Assembly: GCA_945866285.1 (NCBI GenBank)
Contig: CAMBHC010000069.1
Location: forward strand, 1 to 9,908
Direction: 5' to 3'
DNA from: Candidatus Sulfopaludibacter sp. SbA3
GTDB taxonomy: Bacteria; Acidobacteriota; Vicinamibacteria; Vicinamibacterales; UBA2999
Length of the DNA stretch: 9,908 nt
Part shown: positions 1 through 7,032 of the stretch, piece by piece
Numbering within the stretch: position 1 is the first letter of the stretch
Layout: every line of letters begins with the position of its first letter
Notes under the pieces: generated by a model
The model's database searches: none
What the model was told of the DNA's origin: nothing
The model's input: the letters and a program-made list of their open reading frames with translations, nothing else
Position numbers and translations under genes: made by a program

Positions 1-1
1 G

Positions 2-625
2 GCCGTAGGCGACCGGCTGGTGGCGTCGGCGCACCTCGCGCGGGCGAAGGATGCCCTGGTGAAACTCGTGACGGACTTTCATCGCGCTCAGCCGCTCAGC
101 GACGGACTACCGCGAGAAGAAGCACGGGAAAAGGTGTCGGCGCAGGCCGCTGCCGTCGTGTTCGAGCGCGTGGTCGATGACCTGAAGAAGACGAAGGTGC
201 TGGTGGGCGCCGACCGTCTTGCGCTGGCCGCCCATACCGTGGCCGGGTCCGGCGAGGATGCCCGCATCAAGGCCGCGATTGCATCGGTCTATGCGTCGGC
301 TGGACTGAAGCCGCCAGATGCCGCGGTGGTGCAGGCGTCGGCAGGCGCACCGGCGGCGATGGTGGAGAAGATCACGGCGGTCTTGTTACGCGAGAAGGTG
401 TTGCTCCGGTTGGACACGGTGATCTTCCATGCCGGGGCATTACAAACGCTGAAGGATGAGATCCGGGGGATGAAAGCGACCGCGGCCGGTGGCCAGGCCA
501 CAGTGGATGTGGCGGCCTTCAAGGACCGGTACGGAATTTCGAGAAAATTCGCGATCCCGCTGCTGGAGTATCTCGATCGGGAGCGCGTGACAAGGCGAAC
601 TGGTGATGTCCGCCTCGTCATCTAG
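2..625 (+). CDS. selB: Selenocysteine-specific translation elongation factor SelB, C-terminal part (partial, 5' end outside window)
   Basis: SelB is the EF-Tu-like GTPase that delivers selenocysteyl-tRNA to UGA codons by binding a SECIS hairpin in the mRNA through C-terminal winged-helix domains. Only those C-terminal domains are present here (207 codons open from the window edge); the GTPase part lies upstream. Seen: a segment reading FHRAQPLSDGLPREEAR near the beginning, which matches the 'fH..nPl..G.preelr' signature of the SelB winged-helix repeats. The C-terminal end carries FKDRYGISRKFAIPLLEYLD followed by RERVTRRTGDVRLVI, the typical last winged helix. An in-frame GTG at 20 is not the real start, because the frame is open and homologous-looking upstream. 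The gene ends 6 bp before the convergent tatA. Its presence implies that the organism makes selenoproteins. Neither selA nor selC is in the window. Identification is by motif recognition and is fairly secure. Confidence 0.9.
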   Translation, partial: AVGDRLVASAHLARAKDALVKLVTDFHRAQPLSDGLPREEAREKVSAQAAAVVFERVVDDLKKTKVLVGADRLALAAHTVAGSGEDARIKAAIASVYASAGLKPPDAAVVQASAGAPAAMVEKITAVLLREKVLLRLDTVIFHAGALQTLKDEIRGMKATAAGGQATVDVAAFKDRYGISRKFAIPLLEYLDRERVTRRTGDVRLVI

Positions 626-631
626 CGAGGA

Positions 632-799
632 TTACTTCTCGTCCGTACTATTTTGATTCATCCCGCTCTTGAAGTTCTTGATGCCCTGACCGATGCCCTT
701 GCCAAGTTCCGGCAGCCGGTTGGCACCAAAAATGAGGATCACAATTGCCAGAATGATGAGCATTTCTGGCATTCCGAGTGGGCCGAACAAACCAAGCAT
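632..799 (-). CDS. tatA: Sec-independent protein translocase subunit TatA/TatE (55 aa)
   Basis: TatA forms the oligomeric pore-like component of the twin-arginine translocase, which exports folded proteins across the inner membrane. The short frame encodes 55 residues. An N-terminal hydrophobic helix (about residues 11-25, PEMLIILAIVILIFG) is followed by the hinge and amphipathic helix GANRLPELGKGIGQGIKNFK, the hallmark of TatA/TatE. A short polar tail ends in TDEK. TatA proteins of many non-enteric bacteria are 55-90 residues, so this one is near the short limit but complete. An AAGGAG ribosome binding site (805-810 on the plus strand) lies 5 nt before the ATG. A good -10 box (TACAAT) is found about 40 bp upstream. 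It is convergent with selB and divergent from the tonB-like gene, so it is probably monocistronic. tatB and tatC are not nearby. It could function as TatE or as a combined TatA/B protein. Confidence 0.93.
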   Translation of the reverse strand: MLGLFGPLGMPEMLIILAIVILIFGANRLPELGKGIGQGIKNFKSGMNQNSTDEK

Positions 800-840
800 G
801 AAGGCTCCTTGGGGTCACGACAACCTGCGACCGCAAGGCG

Positions 841-867
841 ATTGTAGCACTCAAAGACGGGTGCCAA
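841..867 (-). promoter_or_regulatory. Putative sigma70-type promoter of tatA
   Basis: On the minus strand a TACAAT -10 box (841-846) is preceded by TTGGCA (862-867) as a -35 candidate. The spacer is 15 nt, shorter than the usual 16-18, so the -35 assignment is weaker than the -10. Transcription would begin about 35 nt before the tatA ATG at 799. The -35 candidate overlaps the first of a series of GTGCCA hexamers. Confidence 0.45.
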
Positions 868-892
868 GTGTGCCACGGTGCCATGCGTGCCA
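861..892. repeat. Four phased GTGCCA hexamers in the tatA/tonB divergent intergenic region
   Basis: The hexamer GTGCCA occurs at 861-866, 870-875, 878-883 and 887-892, i.e. at 9, 8 and 9 bp steps. An opposite-orientation TGGCAC follows at about 917-922. The series lies within a gene-free stretch of roughly 200 bp between the tatA start and the most likely starts of the TonB-family gene, and it touches the tatA -35 candidate. It may be an array of regulator binding sites or simple local duplication; nothing else in the stretch identifies the binding protein. I see no RNA gene or terminator in 800-1005. Confidence 0.5.
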
Positions 893-1005
893 GTGTGCAG
901 CAGCGGACCGGCTCACTGGCACCGCTGAAGCCGTGTGGAGCCGGTTGGCGTCAAATGAAGAAAACGCGGGGTTTGCACTTGTCAGCCCCGGACCCCTCGG
1001 TCAGA

Positions 1006-1926
1006 ATGACCTTGGGTCAGCTGCGCAACTTCATGGCCGAGTCTACAGACACACGACCAGACGCACATTCCCGATCGGCTCCGTTGTACGTGACGGACCG
1101 GCCGGTCGAATTGCGCTTTTCGGTCGCCGAACGTCGGTCGGGTGTCGGCGTTGGCGCGTCGGTCGGCGCCCACCTGGCCGCGGGCCTGATCATCCTGTTG
1201 GCGCTCCGCTTCGGGCCGCAGCCCAACCCGGCTGAGTTTCTCCCCGATGCGCCCGTGAACGACATCGTCTGGTTGGCCGTCCCTGGCCCCGGCGGTGGCG
1301 GTGGCGGTGGTGGCAACAAGGCACCTGAGCCGCCGCGCAAGGCGGAACTGCCGGGCAAGGACAAGATCACGGTCCCGGTGGAGAAGACCCCAACGCCGAC
1401 TCCTGAACCACCGAAACCCGAACCGCCTCCGGCAGAGCTCTTGATTCCGGCCAAGACCACGGCATCTGCCGATACCACGTTGCCAGGCGTCATCGCACCC
1501 AGTGCGCCTGCGGTCTCTGACTCACAGGGCTCCGGTTCTGGCGGCGGGGCCGGCAGCGGCACCGGGCAAGGCGTCGGGTCCGGTCAAGGCTCGGGCCTCG
1601 GTCCTGGATTTGGCGGCGGCACGGGCGGTGGCGCCTATCGTCCGGGCGCAGGTATCACGCTGCCCGTCGTCTTACGCGAAGTGAAACCGGCCTATACCGC
1701 CGACGCGATGCGCGCGAAGGTCCAGGGCTCGGTGTGGCTTGAATGCATCGTGATGCCCGATGGGTCGGTTGGCGAAGTTAAGGTCACCCGCTCGCTGGAC
1801 CCGATTTTCGGTCTCGACCAGGAAGCCATCAAGGCCGCCAAGATGTGGCGGTTCCGGCCCGGCATGCGACAAGGCGAGCCGGTGCCCGTGATCATCACGA
1901 TTGAGCTGACGTTCACGCTGCGCTAG
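1006..1926 (+). CDS. TonB-family energy transducer protein with Gly- and Pro-rich linker
   Basis: TonB proteins span the inner membrane and transmit proton-motive force from ExbB/ExbD to outer-membrane receptors. From the chosen ATG the product is 306 aa. It has a cytoplasmic N-terminus, a single membrane anchor at about residues 46-68 (GVGVGASVGAHLAAGLIILL), an eight-glycine run at about 96-103, a Pro/Lys/Glu-rich periplasmic linker at about 106-147, and a Gly/Ser-rich stretch at about 174-210. A TonB C-terminal domain follows at about 218-306 (PVVLREVKPAYTADAMRAKV, PDGSVGEVKVTRSLD, AAKMWRFRPG). The start is uncertain: in-frame GTG 868, ATG 955, ATG 1006, ATG 1033 and GTG 1090 are all possible, and none has a convincing Shine-Dalgarno sequence. 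The ends and domains do not depend on this choice. Nine bp separate it from the next gene, suggesting one transcript. ExbB/ExbD and receptor genes are not in the window, so the partner receptor is unknown. Confidence 0.85.
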   Translation: MTLGQLRNFMAESTDTRPDAHSRSAPLYVTDRPVELRFSVAERRSGVGVGASVGAHLAAGLIILLALRFGPQPNPAEFLPDAPVNDIVWLAVPGPGGGGGGGGNKAPEPPRKAELPGKDKITVPVEKTPTPTPEPPKPEPPPAELLIPAKTTASADTTLPGVIAPSAPAVSDSQGSGSGGGAGSGTGQGVGSGQGSGLGPGFGGGTGGGAYRPGAGITLPVVLREVKPAYTADAMRAKVQGSVWLECIVMPDGSVGEVKVTRSLDPIFGLDQEAIKAAKMWRFRPGMRQGEPVPVIITIELTFTLR

Positions 1927-1935
1927 GATCCGCGC

Positions 1936-3006
1936 ATGATGCGCGTCCTGCTGACCGTTGCTTTCTCCTGCCTGGTCTCAACGCTGGCTCTGGCCCAGTC
2001 AAACTACCCAGCACCCATTGACGGCGACTTCGTCGCTCGCGGATTCGTGTTCGCCAGCGGCGACCAGATTCCCGAGGTCAAGATTCACTACCGCACCGTG
2101 GGGACGCCGCGCAAAGACGCGGATGGCGTCGTCCGCAACGCGGTGTTGGTCCTGCACGGCACCGGCGGCACGGGCGCGGGCTTCTTAAGCGCGTCCTACG
2201 CGGGGCGCCTGTTCGGCAAGGGGCAGCCGCTTGATGCCGAGCAGTACTTCATCATCCTGCCAGACAACGTGGGCCACGGTCAGTCGAGCAGGCCGAGCGA
2301 CGGCTTGCGGATGAAATTCCCGCGTTATGGCTACGCTGACATGGTCAGACTGCAGTATCTGATGGTGACGCAGGGACTGGGCCTGACCAATCTCAAGCTG
2401 GTGATGGGCACCTCGATGGGCGCCATGCACGCGTGGGATTGGGGCTATATGTATCCCGGCTTCGCGGCGGGGCTGGTGCCTCTGGCCAGCAACCCCGTCG
2501 AAGTTGGCGGTCGCAATCGGGTGTGGCGCAAGATGCTGATCGACGCCATCATTACGGATCCGACCTGGAAGGATGGGAACTACACGGAGCAGCCCCGCGG
2601 GCTGTCGAGTGCGATTGGATTCTTGCTGATGGCGACCAGCGCGCCATTGCAGTGGCAGAAGCAGTTTCCGACGCGCGAAGCCACCGACCAGTGGCTGGCC
2701 GATCAGCTGGCAAGCCGGTCGAAGGCCACCGACGCCAACGACATGCTGTATTACTACCGTGCGATCGAGGACTACAACCCGGCACCGCACCTGGCCAAGA
2801 TCACGGTGCCACTGCTCGCCATCAACTCGGCAGACGACTTCGTGAACCCGCCCGAACTGCCGATGATGCGGGAACTGATCAAGCAGGTGACGAAGGGCCG
2901 CTTCGTGCTGCTGCCCATTACCGACGAGACCCGCGGTCACGGTACCCATTCCATTCCCGCCATCTGGGGCGGGGAACTGGTAAAATTCCTGGCAGGCCTG
3001 AAGTAG
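1936..3006 (+). CDS. Secreted alpha/beta-fold hydrolase, homoserine O-acetyltransferase (MetX)-like
   Basis: The 356-aa product starts with a signal peptide (MMRVLLTVAFSCLVSTLALA, probable cleavage after ALAQ or ALA), so it should be periplasmic or exported. The mature part is an alpha/beta hydrolase of the MetX-like family. It shows VLHGTGGTG (oxyanion region, about 72-80), PDNVGHGQSSRPSDG (about 109-123), the nucleophile elbow GTSMGAMHAW with Ser160, NSADDFVNPPE with the likely acid Asp300 or Asp301, and RGHGTHSIP with the likely His335 (or His338). MetX itself acts in the cytoplasm in methionine synthesis; a signal peptide argues against that role and for an exported esterase, acyltransferase or hydrolase of unknown substrate. 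An AGGA at 1925-1928, overlapping the upstream stop codon, sits 7 nt before the ATG at 1936 (10 nt before a second ATG at 1939). The upstream TonB-family gene is 9 bp away, so the two are probably cotranscribed. Confidence 0.85.
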   Translation: MMRVLLTVAFSCLVSTLALAQSNYPAPIDGDFVARGFVFASGDQIPEVKIHYRTVGTPRKDADGVVRNAVLVLHGTGGTGAGFLSASYAGRLFGKGQPLDAEQYFIILPDNVGHGQSSRPSDGLRMKFPRYGYADMVRLQYLMVTQGLGLTNLKLVMGTSMGAMHAWDWGYMYPGFAAGLVPLASNPVEVGGRNRVWRKMLIDAIITDPTWKDGNYTEQPRGLSSAIGFLLMATSAPLQWQKQFPTREATDQWLADQLASRSKATDANDMLYYYRAIEDYNPAPHLAKITVPLLAINSADDFVNPPELPMMRELIKQVTKGRFVLLPITDETRGHGTHSIPAIWGGELVKFLAGLK

Positions 3007-3021
3007 GCCACCGAAAGACAG

Positions 3022-3148
3022 CCGCAGATTAGGCACCGATTAGACACAGAGTTAGAAGGTCAAATACTCAGGCGTCCTCAACCCTGGGGCAGAGTAGTCA
3101 TGCCGTTGATCCAAGAAGATCTGTGCCTAATCGGTGTCTAATCTGTGG
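3022..3148. repeat. Imperfect 29-bp inverted repeat built from ~11-bp units, in the gap before prfC
   Basis: The left arm (3022-3050) and the reverse complement of the right arm (3120-3148) agree at 26 of 29 positions, with a 69-bp spacer. Each arm is itself made of degenerate 11-12 bp units of the form RCACMGATTAG; the left arm with its flank shows three in tandem. A further GATCTGTGG copy follows the right arm at 3159-3167. There is no T-tract, so it is not a standard intrinsic terminator. It resembles dispersed, non-coding palindromic intergenic repeats (REP or MITE type). The intervening 3051-3119 contains no gene that I can see. Confidence 0.75.
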
Positions 3149-3165
3149 TTGTGATCTTGATCTGT

Positions 3166-3191
3166 GGCCGCGTTCAGCGGCCCCTGAAGGG
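3166..3191 (+). promoter_or_regulatory. Hairpin and ribosome binding region in front of prfC
   Basis: GGCCGC (3166-3171), loop GTTCA, and GCGGCC (3177-3182) form a perfect 6-bp GC hairpin. The only Shine-Dalgarno candidate, GAAGGG (3186-3191), follows 3 nt later and sits 11 nt before the TTG start of prfC, a long spacing. CCC-TGAA-GGG around it could also fold locally. Together with the TTG start this predicts weak or conditional initiation; that is an inference from sequence only. Confidence 0.4.
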
Positions 3192-3202
3192 TTAGATTCA
3201 CG

Positions 3203-4798
3203 TTGACGGTTGCCACGCCCGATCCCACGCTTGCGGCCGAAGTCGCGCGACGACGCACATTCGCCATCATTTCCCACCCGGACGCGGGCAAGACCACGCT
3301 GACCGAAAAGCTGCTGCTGTACGCCGGCGCCATTGAGCTGGCCGGTGCCGTGCGCGGACGCAAGTCCGAGCGAGCCGTGGTGTCGGACTGGATGGACATT
3401 GAGCGCGAACGCGGCATCTCGGTGACCTCGGCCGCGGTCGAATTCGACATCGGCGAGCACCACCTGACGCTGCTCGACACGCCGGGCCACAAGGACTTCA
3501 GCGAGGACACCTACCGTACGCTGTTTGCCGTGGACGGCGTGGTCATGGTGATCGACGCCGCGAAAGGCATCGAGGCGCAGACCCGCAAGCTGTTCGAGGT
3601 CTGCAAGCTGCGCCGGCTGCCAGTGCTGACCTTCATCAACAAGCTTGATCAGCCATCGCGCGATCCGTTCGACCTGCTTGATGAAATCGAGCGCGTCCTC
3701 GGCATTCATGCCGTGCCCATGAACTGGCCGATCGGCAGCGGCGACCGCTTCCGCGGCGTGTTCGACCTCCAGAACGCCGTCGTGCACTTCTACGAGCGGA
3801 AGGGCCGCGCGCAGGAAGCGCCGGTCCAGGTGTCGTCGGCGCATGACCCGCGCCTGGCGGCGTTGCTGGGGCAGGAGCCGTGGCAGCACCTGATCGACGA
3901 GACCTCGCTGGTCAGCGGGGCCGGCACGTCGTTCGAACACCAAGCCTACCTGGATTTTAAGCACACGCCGGTGTTCTTCGGCAGCGCGCTCTCCAATTTC
4001 GGTCTTGAGCCGTTCCTCCAGGCGCTGACCGAACTGGCGCCGCCGCCTCGTGCGCGGATGAGCGACCTGGGCTTGATCGATCCGGTGTCGCCGTACTTCA
4101 GTGGCTTCGTGTTCAAGATCCAGGCGAACATGAATCGCCGCCATCGCGATCGCATCGCCTTCCTGCGCGTGTGCTCCGGCGTCTTCGAGAAAGACATGGT
4201 GATCACCAACGCGCGGCAGGGTGCGGAGATTCGGGCGTCGCGGCCATATCGGTTCTTCGGCGGCAACCGCGAGACCATCGACAAGGCCTATCCCGGCGAC
4301 GTCGTCGGCCTGGTGAATCCCGGTCAGTTCGGCATTGGCGACACGCTGTACCACGGCCTCGCGCTGAAGTATCCGGCCATTCCGCGGTTCCCGGCAGAAC
4401 ATTTCGGCATCGCCCGCCTGCGCGACGTGCGCTTTAAGCAGTTCGACGATGGCATCCGGCAACTGGAGGAGGAGGGCCTGATGCAGGTGCTGTATCCGAC
4501 GGTGGGGCGTCGCGAGCCGATCCTCGGAACGGTCGGTCCGCTGCAGTTGGAAGTGCTGAAGGCGCGGCTCGAGAACGAATACAACGTCCAGTGCGATGTG
4601 GATTCGCTGCCGTACAAGGCCGCGCGCTGGGTGGTCGGGCCCGCCGACAAGGTCGCCGCGATGTCAGCGTCGACGGCGGGCACGCGCAGCGCCAGCGATC
4701 GCGACGGCCGGCCGATGCTGTTGTTCGAGTCTGAATGGGCGTTGGAGTACTGCGAGCGGAACAACCCGGACGTGAAGTTCCTGGCGGTGATGCCGTAG
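3203..4798 (+). CDS. prfC: Peptide chain release factor 3 (RF3)
   Basis: RF3 is a translational GTPase that removes RF1/RF2 from the ribosome after peptide release. The product is 531 aa, the normal length for RF3. GTPase motifs are intact: P-loop HPDAGKTT (about 25-32), a G2 region in RERGISVTSAA, G3 DTPGHKDFSEDTYR (starting near 92), and G4 NKLD (146-149). A domain II of EF-Tu type lies around 300-380 (YFSGFVFKIQANM, RDRIAFLRVCSG). The RF3-specific C-terminal domain contains FKQFDDGIRQLEEEGLMQVL near 408-427. SGDRFRGVFDL and VGPLQLEVL are also typical RF3 segments distinguishing it from EF-G. The start is TTG: a stop codon lies 18 nt upstream in frame, and the first later in-frame ATG would delete the P-loop. 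The gene stands alone, separated by the inverted repeat from the hydrolase gene and convergent with groL. Confidence 0.96.
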   Translation: MTVATPDPTLAAEVARRRTFAIISHPDAGKTTLTEKLLLYAGAIELAGAVRGRKSERAVVSDWMDIERERGISVTSAAVEFDIGEHHLTLLDTPGHKDFSEDTYRTLFAVDGVVMVIDAAKGIEAQTRKLFEVCKLRRLPVLTFINKLDQPSRDPFDLLDEIERVLGIHAVPMNWPIGSGDRFRGVFDLQNAVVHFYERKGRAQEAPVQVSSAHDPRLAALLGQEPWQHLIDETSLVSGAGTSFEHQAYLDFKHTPVFFGSALSNFGLEPFLQALTELAPPPRARMSDLGLIDPVSPYFSGFVFKIQANMNRRHRDRIAFLRVCSGVFEKDMVITNARQGAEIRASRPYRFFGGNRETIDKAYPGDVVGLVNPGQFGIGDTLYHGLALKYPAIPRFPAEHFGIARLRDVRFKQFDDGIRQLEEEGLMQVLYPTVGRREPILGTVGPLQLEVLKARLENEYNVQCDVDSLPYKAARWVVGPADKVAAMSASTAGTRSASDRDGRPMLLFESEWALEYCERNNPDVKFLAVMP

Positions 4799-4804
4799 GC
4801 CTTC

Positions 4805-4860
4805 GCTAGGGCTCGCTTCGCTCGTAGGGCTCGCGCCTTCGGCACTTCGTGGGGCCGGTG
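4805..4860. repeat. Short direct repeats in the prfC-groL gap
   Basis: TAGGGCTCGC occurs at 4807-4816 and again at 4825-4834, an 18-bp period, embedded in a CTTCG/GCTCG-rich stretch that follows the prfC stop. Nothing coding is evident. It looks like a low-complexity intergenic repeat. Its role is unknown. Confidence 0.5.
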
Positions 4861-4864
4861 GGGC

Positions 4865-4901
4865 AAAAGAAAAGGCCCGGTGGGGAAGTCCCCACCGGGC
4901 C
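4865..4901 (-). terminator. Intrinsic terminator of the groES-groL operon
   Basis: GGCCCGGTGGGG (4874-4885) and CCCCACCGGGCC (4890-4901) form a perfect 12-bp stem with an AAGT loop. Read on the minus strand the stem is followed by TTTTCTTTT (4865-4873), a classic U-tract, 47 bp after the groL stop. On the plus strand the stem is followed only by CGAAAAATC. The signal is therefore oriented for groL, although the hairpin may also protect the 3' end of the prfC transcript. Confidence 0.92.
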
Positions 4902-4947
4902 CGAAAAATCACCAATTCACGAGATCGCGAGATCTCGAAATCAGCGT

Positions 4948-6576
<1,629 letters not shown>

Positions 6577-6594
6577 GTGAATGAATCTCCGTCC

Positions 6595-6897
6595 TTACTT
6601 CTTTTTCCCGCCCTCGATCACCGCCAGGACTTCGTCCTCGCGCATGATGAGGTAATCCTCGCCGTCGACACGCACTTCCTGCCCTGAGTACTTGCCAAAC
6701 AGGATGGTGTCGCCTTCCTTGACGTCGAGCGCAATGCGCTTGCCGTCCTTGTCAGCCTTACCAGCGCCGACAGCCGTCACTTTTCCCTGCTGCGGCTTTT
6801 CTTTAGCCGAGTCCGGGATGATGATGCCGCCAACCTTCTGTTCTTCTTCCTCAGTGCGCTGCACGAGGATGCGGTCGTGGAGCGGTCTTAAAGCCAT
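6595..6897 (-). CDS. groES: Co-chaperonin GroES (10 kDa chaperonin)
   Basis: GroES is the heptameric lid that closes the GroEL folding chamber. The 100-aa product shows the canonical start LRPLHDRILVQR (3-14) and the mobile loop at about 16-33, with GGIIIPDSAKEKPQQGKV containing the hydrophobic GroEL-binding III. The roof and core segment GKRIALDVKEGDTILFGKYS and the terminal strand EDYLIMREDEVLAVIE follow. The Lys-rich KKK end is ordinary. GGAG (6906-6909) lies 8 nt before the ATG. groL begins 18 bp downstream. The 5' untranslated region of about 90 nt contains the CIRCE-like operator and a second palindrome. Confidence 0.99.
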   Translation of the reverse strand: MALRPLHDRILVQRTEEEEQKVGGIIIPDSAKEKPQQGKVTAVGAGKADKDGKRIALDVKEGDTILFGKYSGQEVRVDGEDYLIMREDEVLAVIEGGKKK

Positions 6898-6948
6898 GTG
6901 TTGCTCTCCGTCTCTAACGTAGCTGGTTATGTGGAACGTGATGTTTCT

Positions 6949-6962
6949 GGCAGTCGACTGCC
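6949..6962. promoter_or_regulatory. Perfect 14-bp palindrome in the groES leader sharing the CIRCE-like half-site core
   Basis: GGCAGTCGACTGCC is self-complementary over all 14 bases. Its halves GCAGTC and GACTGC are the same hexamers that form the inner part of the CIRCE-like element 7 bp away, but they abut with no spacer. It lies downstream of the predicted transcription start, so it may act as a second DNA operator, as a compact RNA hairpin, or as an alternative pairing partner for the CIRCE stem. Confidence 0.6.
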
Positions 6963-6969
6963 CTGTGCG

Positions 6970-6996
6970 TTAGCAGTCGATGCGAACGACTGCTAA
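6970..6996 (-). promoter_or_regulatory. CIRCE-like HrcA operator of groES-groL (variant arms)
   Basis: TTAGCAGTC-N9-GACTGCTAA is a perfect 9-9-9 inverted repeat. The CIRCE consensus bound by the heat-shock repressor HrcA is TTAGCACTC-N9-GAGTGCTAA. The element here differs by one base in each arm, with the change mirrored so symmetry is kept. It starts at the last base of the -10 box and covers the predicted transcription start, the usual position for HrcA repression of groESL. hrcA itself is not in the window. Confidence 0.92.
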
Positions 6997-7025
6997 TGAT
7001 AGCGGAGGGCGCGGGAAGGCGTCAA
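6996..7025 (-). promoter_or_regulatory. Sigma70-type promoter of groES-groL
   Basis: On the minus strand TTGACG (7020-7025) and TATCAT (6996-7001) are separated by 18 nt, both close to the consensus. Transcription should begin near 6989, inside the CIRCE-like element. The -35 box lies only 7 bp beyond the stop of the upstream fis-type gene. Confidence 0.85.
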
Positions 7026-7032
7026 CTCTCGC

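Noticed and set aside
845..855. GAGTGCTA-like CIRCE half-site at the tatA promoter
   Set aside because: On the minus strand GAGTGCTAC resembles one CIRCE arm, but no matching arm exists at N9 spacing, so it is likely chance.
861..900. Sigma54 promoter suggested by the TGGCAC hexamers
   Set aside because: The TTGC -12 element is not found at the required spacing from any TGGCAC on either strand.
868..955. Earliest GTG start (868) for the TonB-family gene
   Set aside because: It would add 46 residues of unlikely composition running through the GTGCCA repeat region; not disproved, but later ATG starts are more plausible.
1017..1562. 181-codon minus-strand frame with Pro-rich tract opposite the TonB-family gene
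   Set aside because: The Pro run is simply the reverse complement of the Gly-codon tract; the sense strand has the TonB domain.
2185..3036. 283-codon minus-strand frame opposite the hydrolase
   Set aside because: His/Gln/Arg-rich shadow frame; the sense strand has a signal peptide and complete hydrolase motifs.
3098..4462. 454-codon open frame on the minus strand opposite prfC
   Set aside because: Antisense shadow of prfC with Arg/His/Ala-rich composition and no domain; prfC motifs are intact on the other strand.
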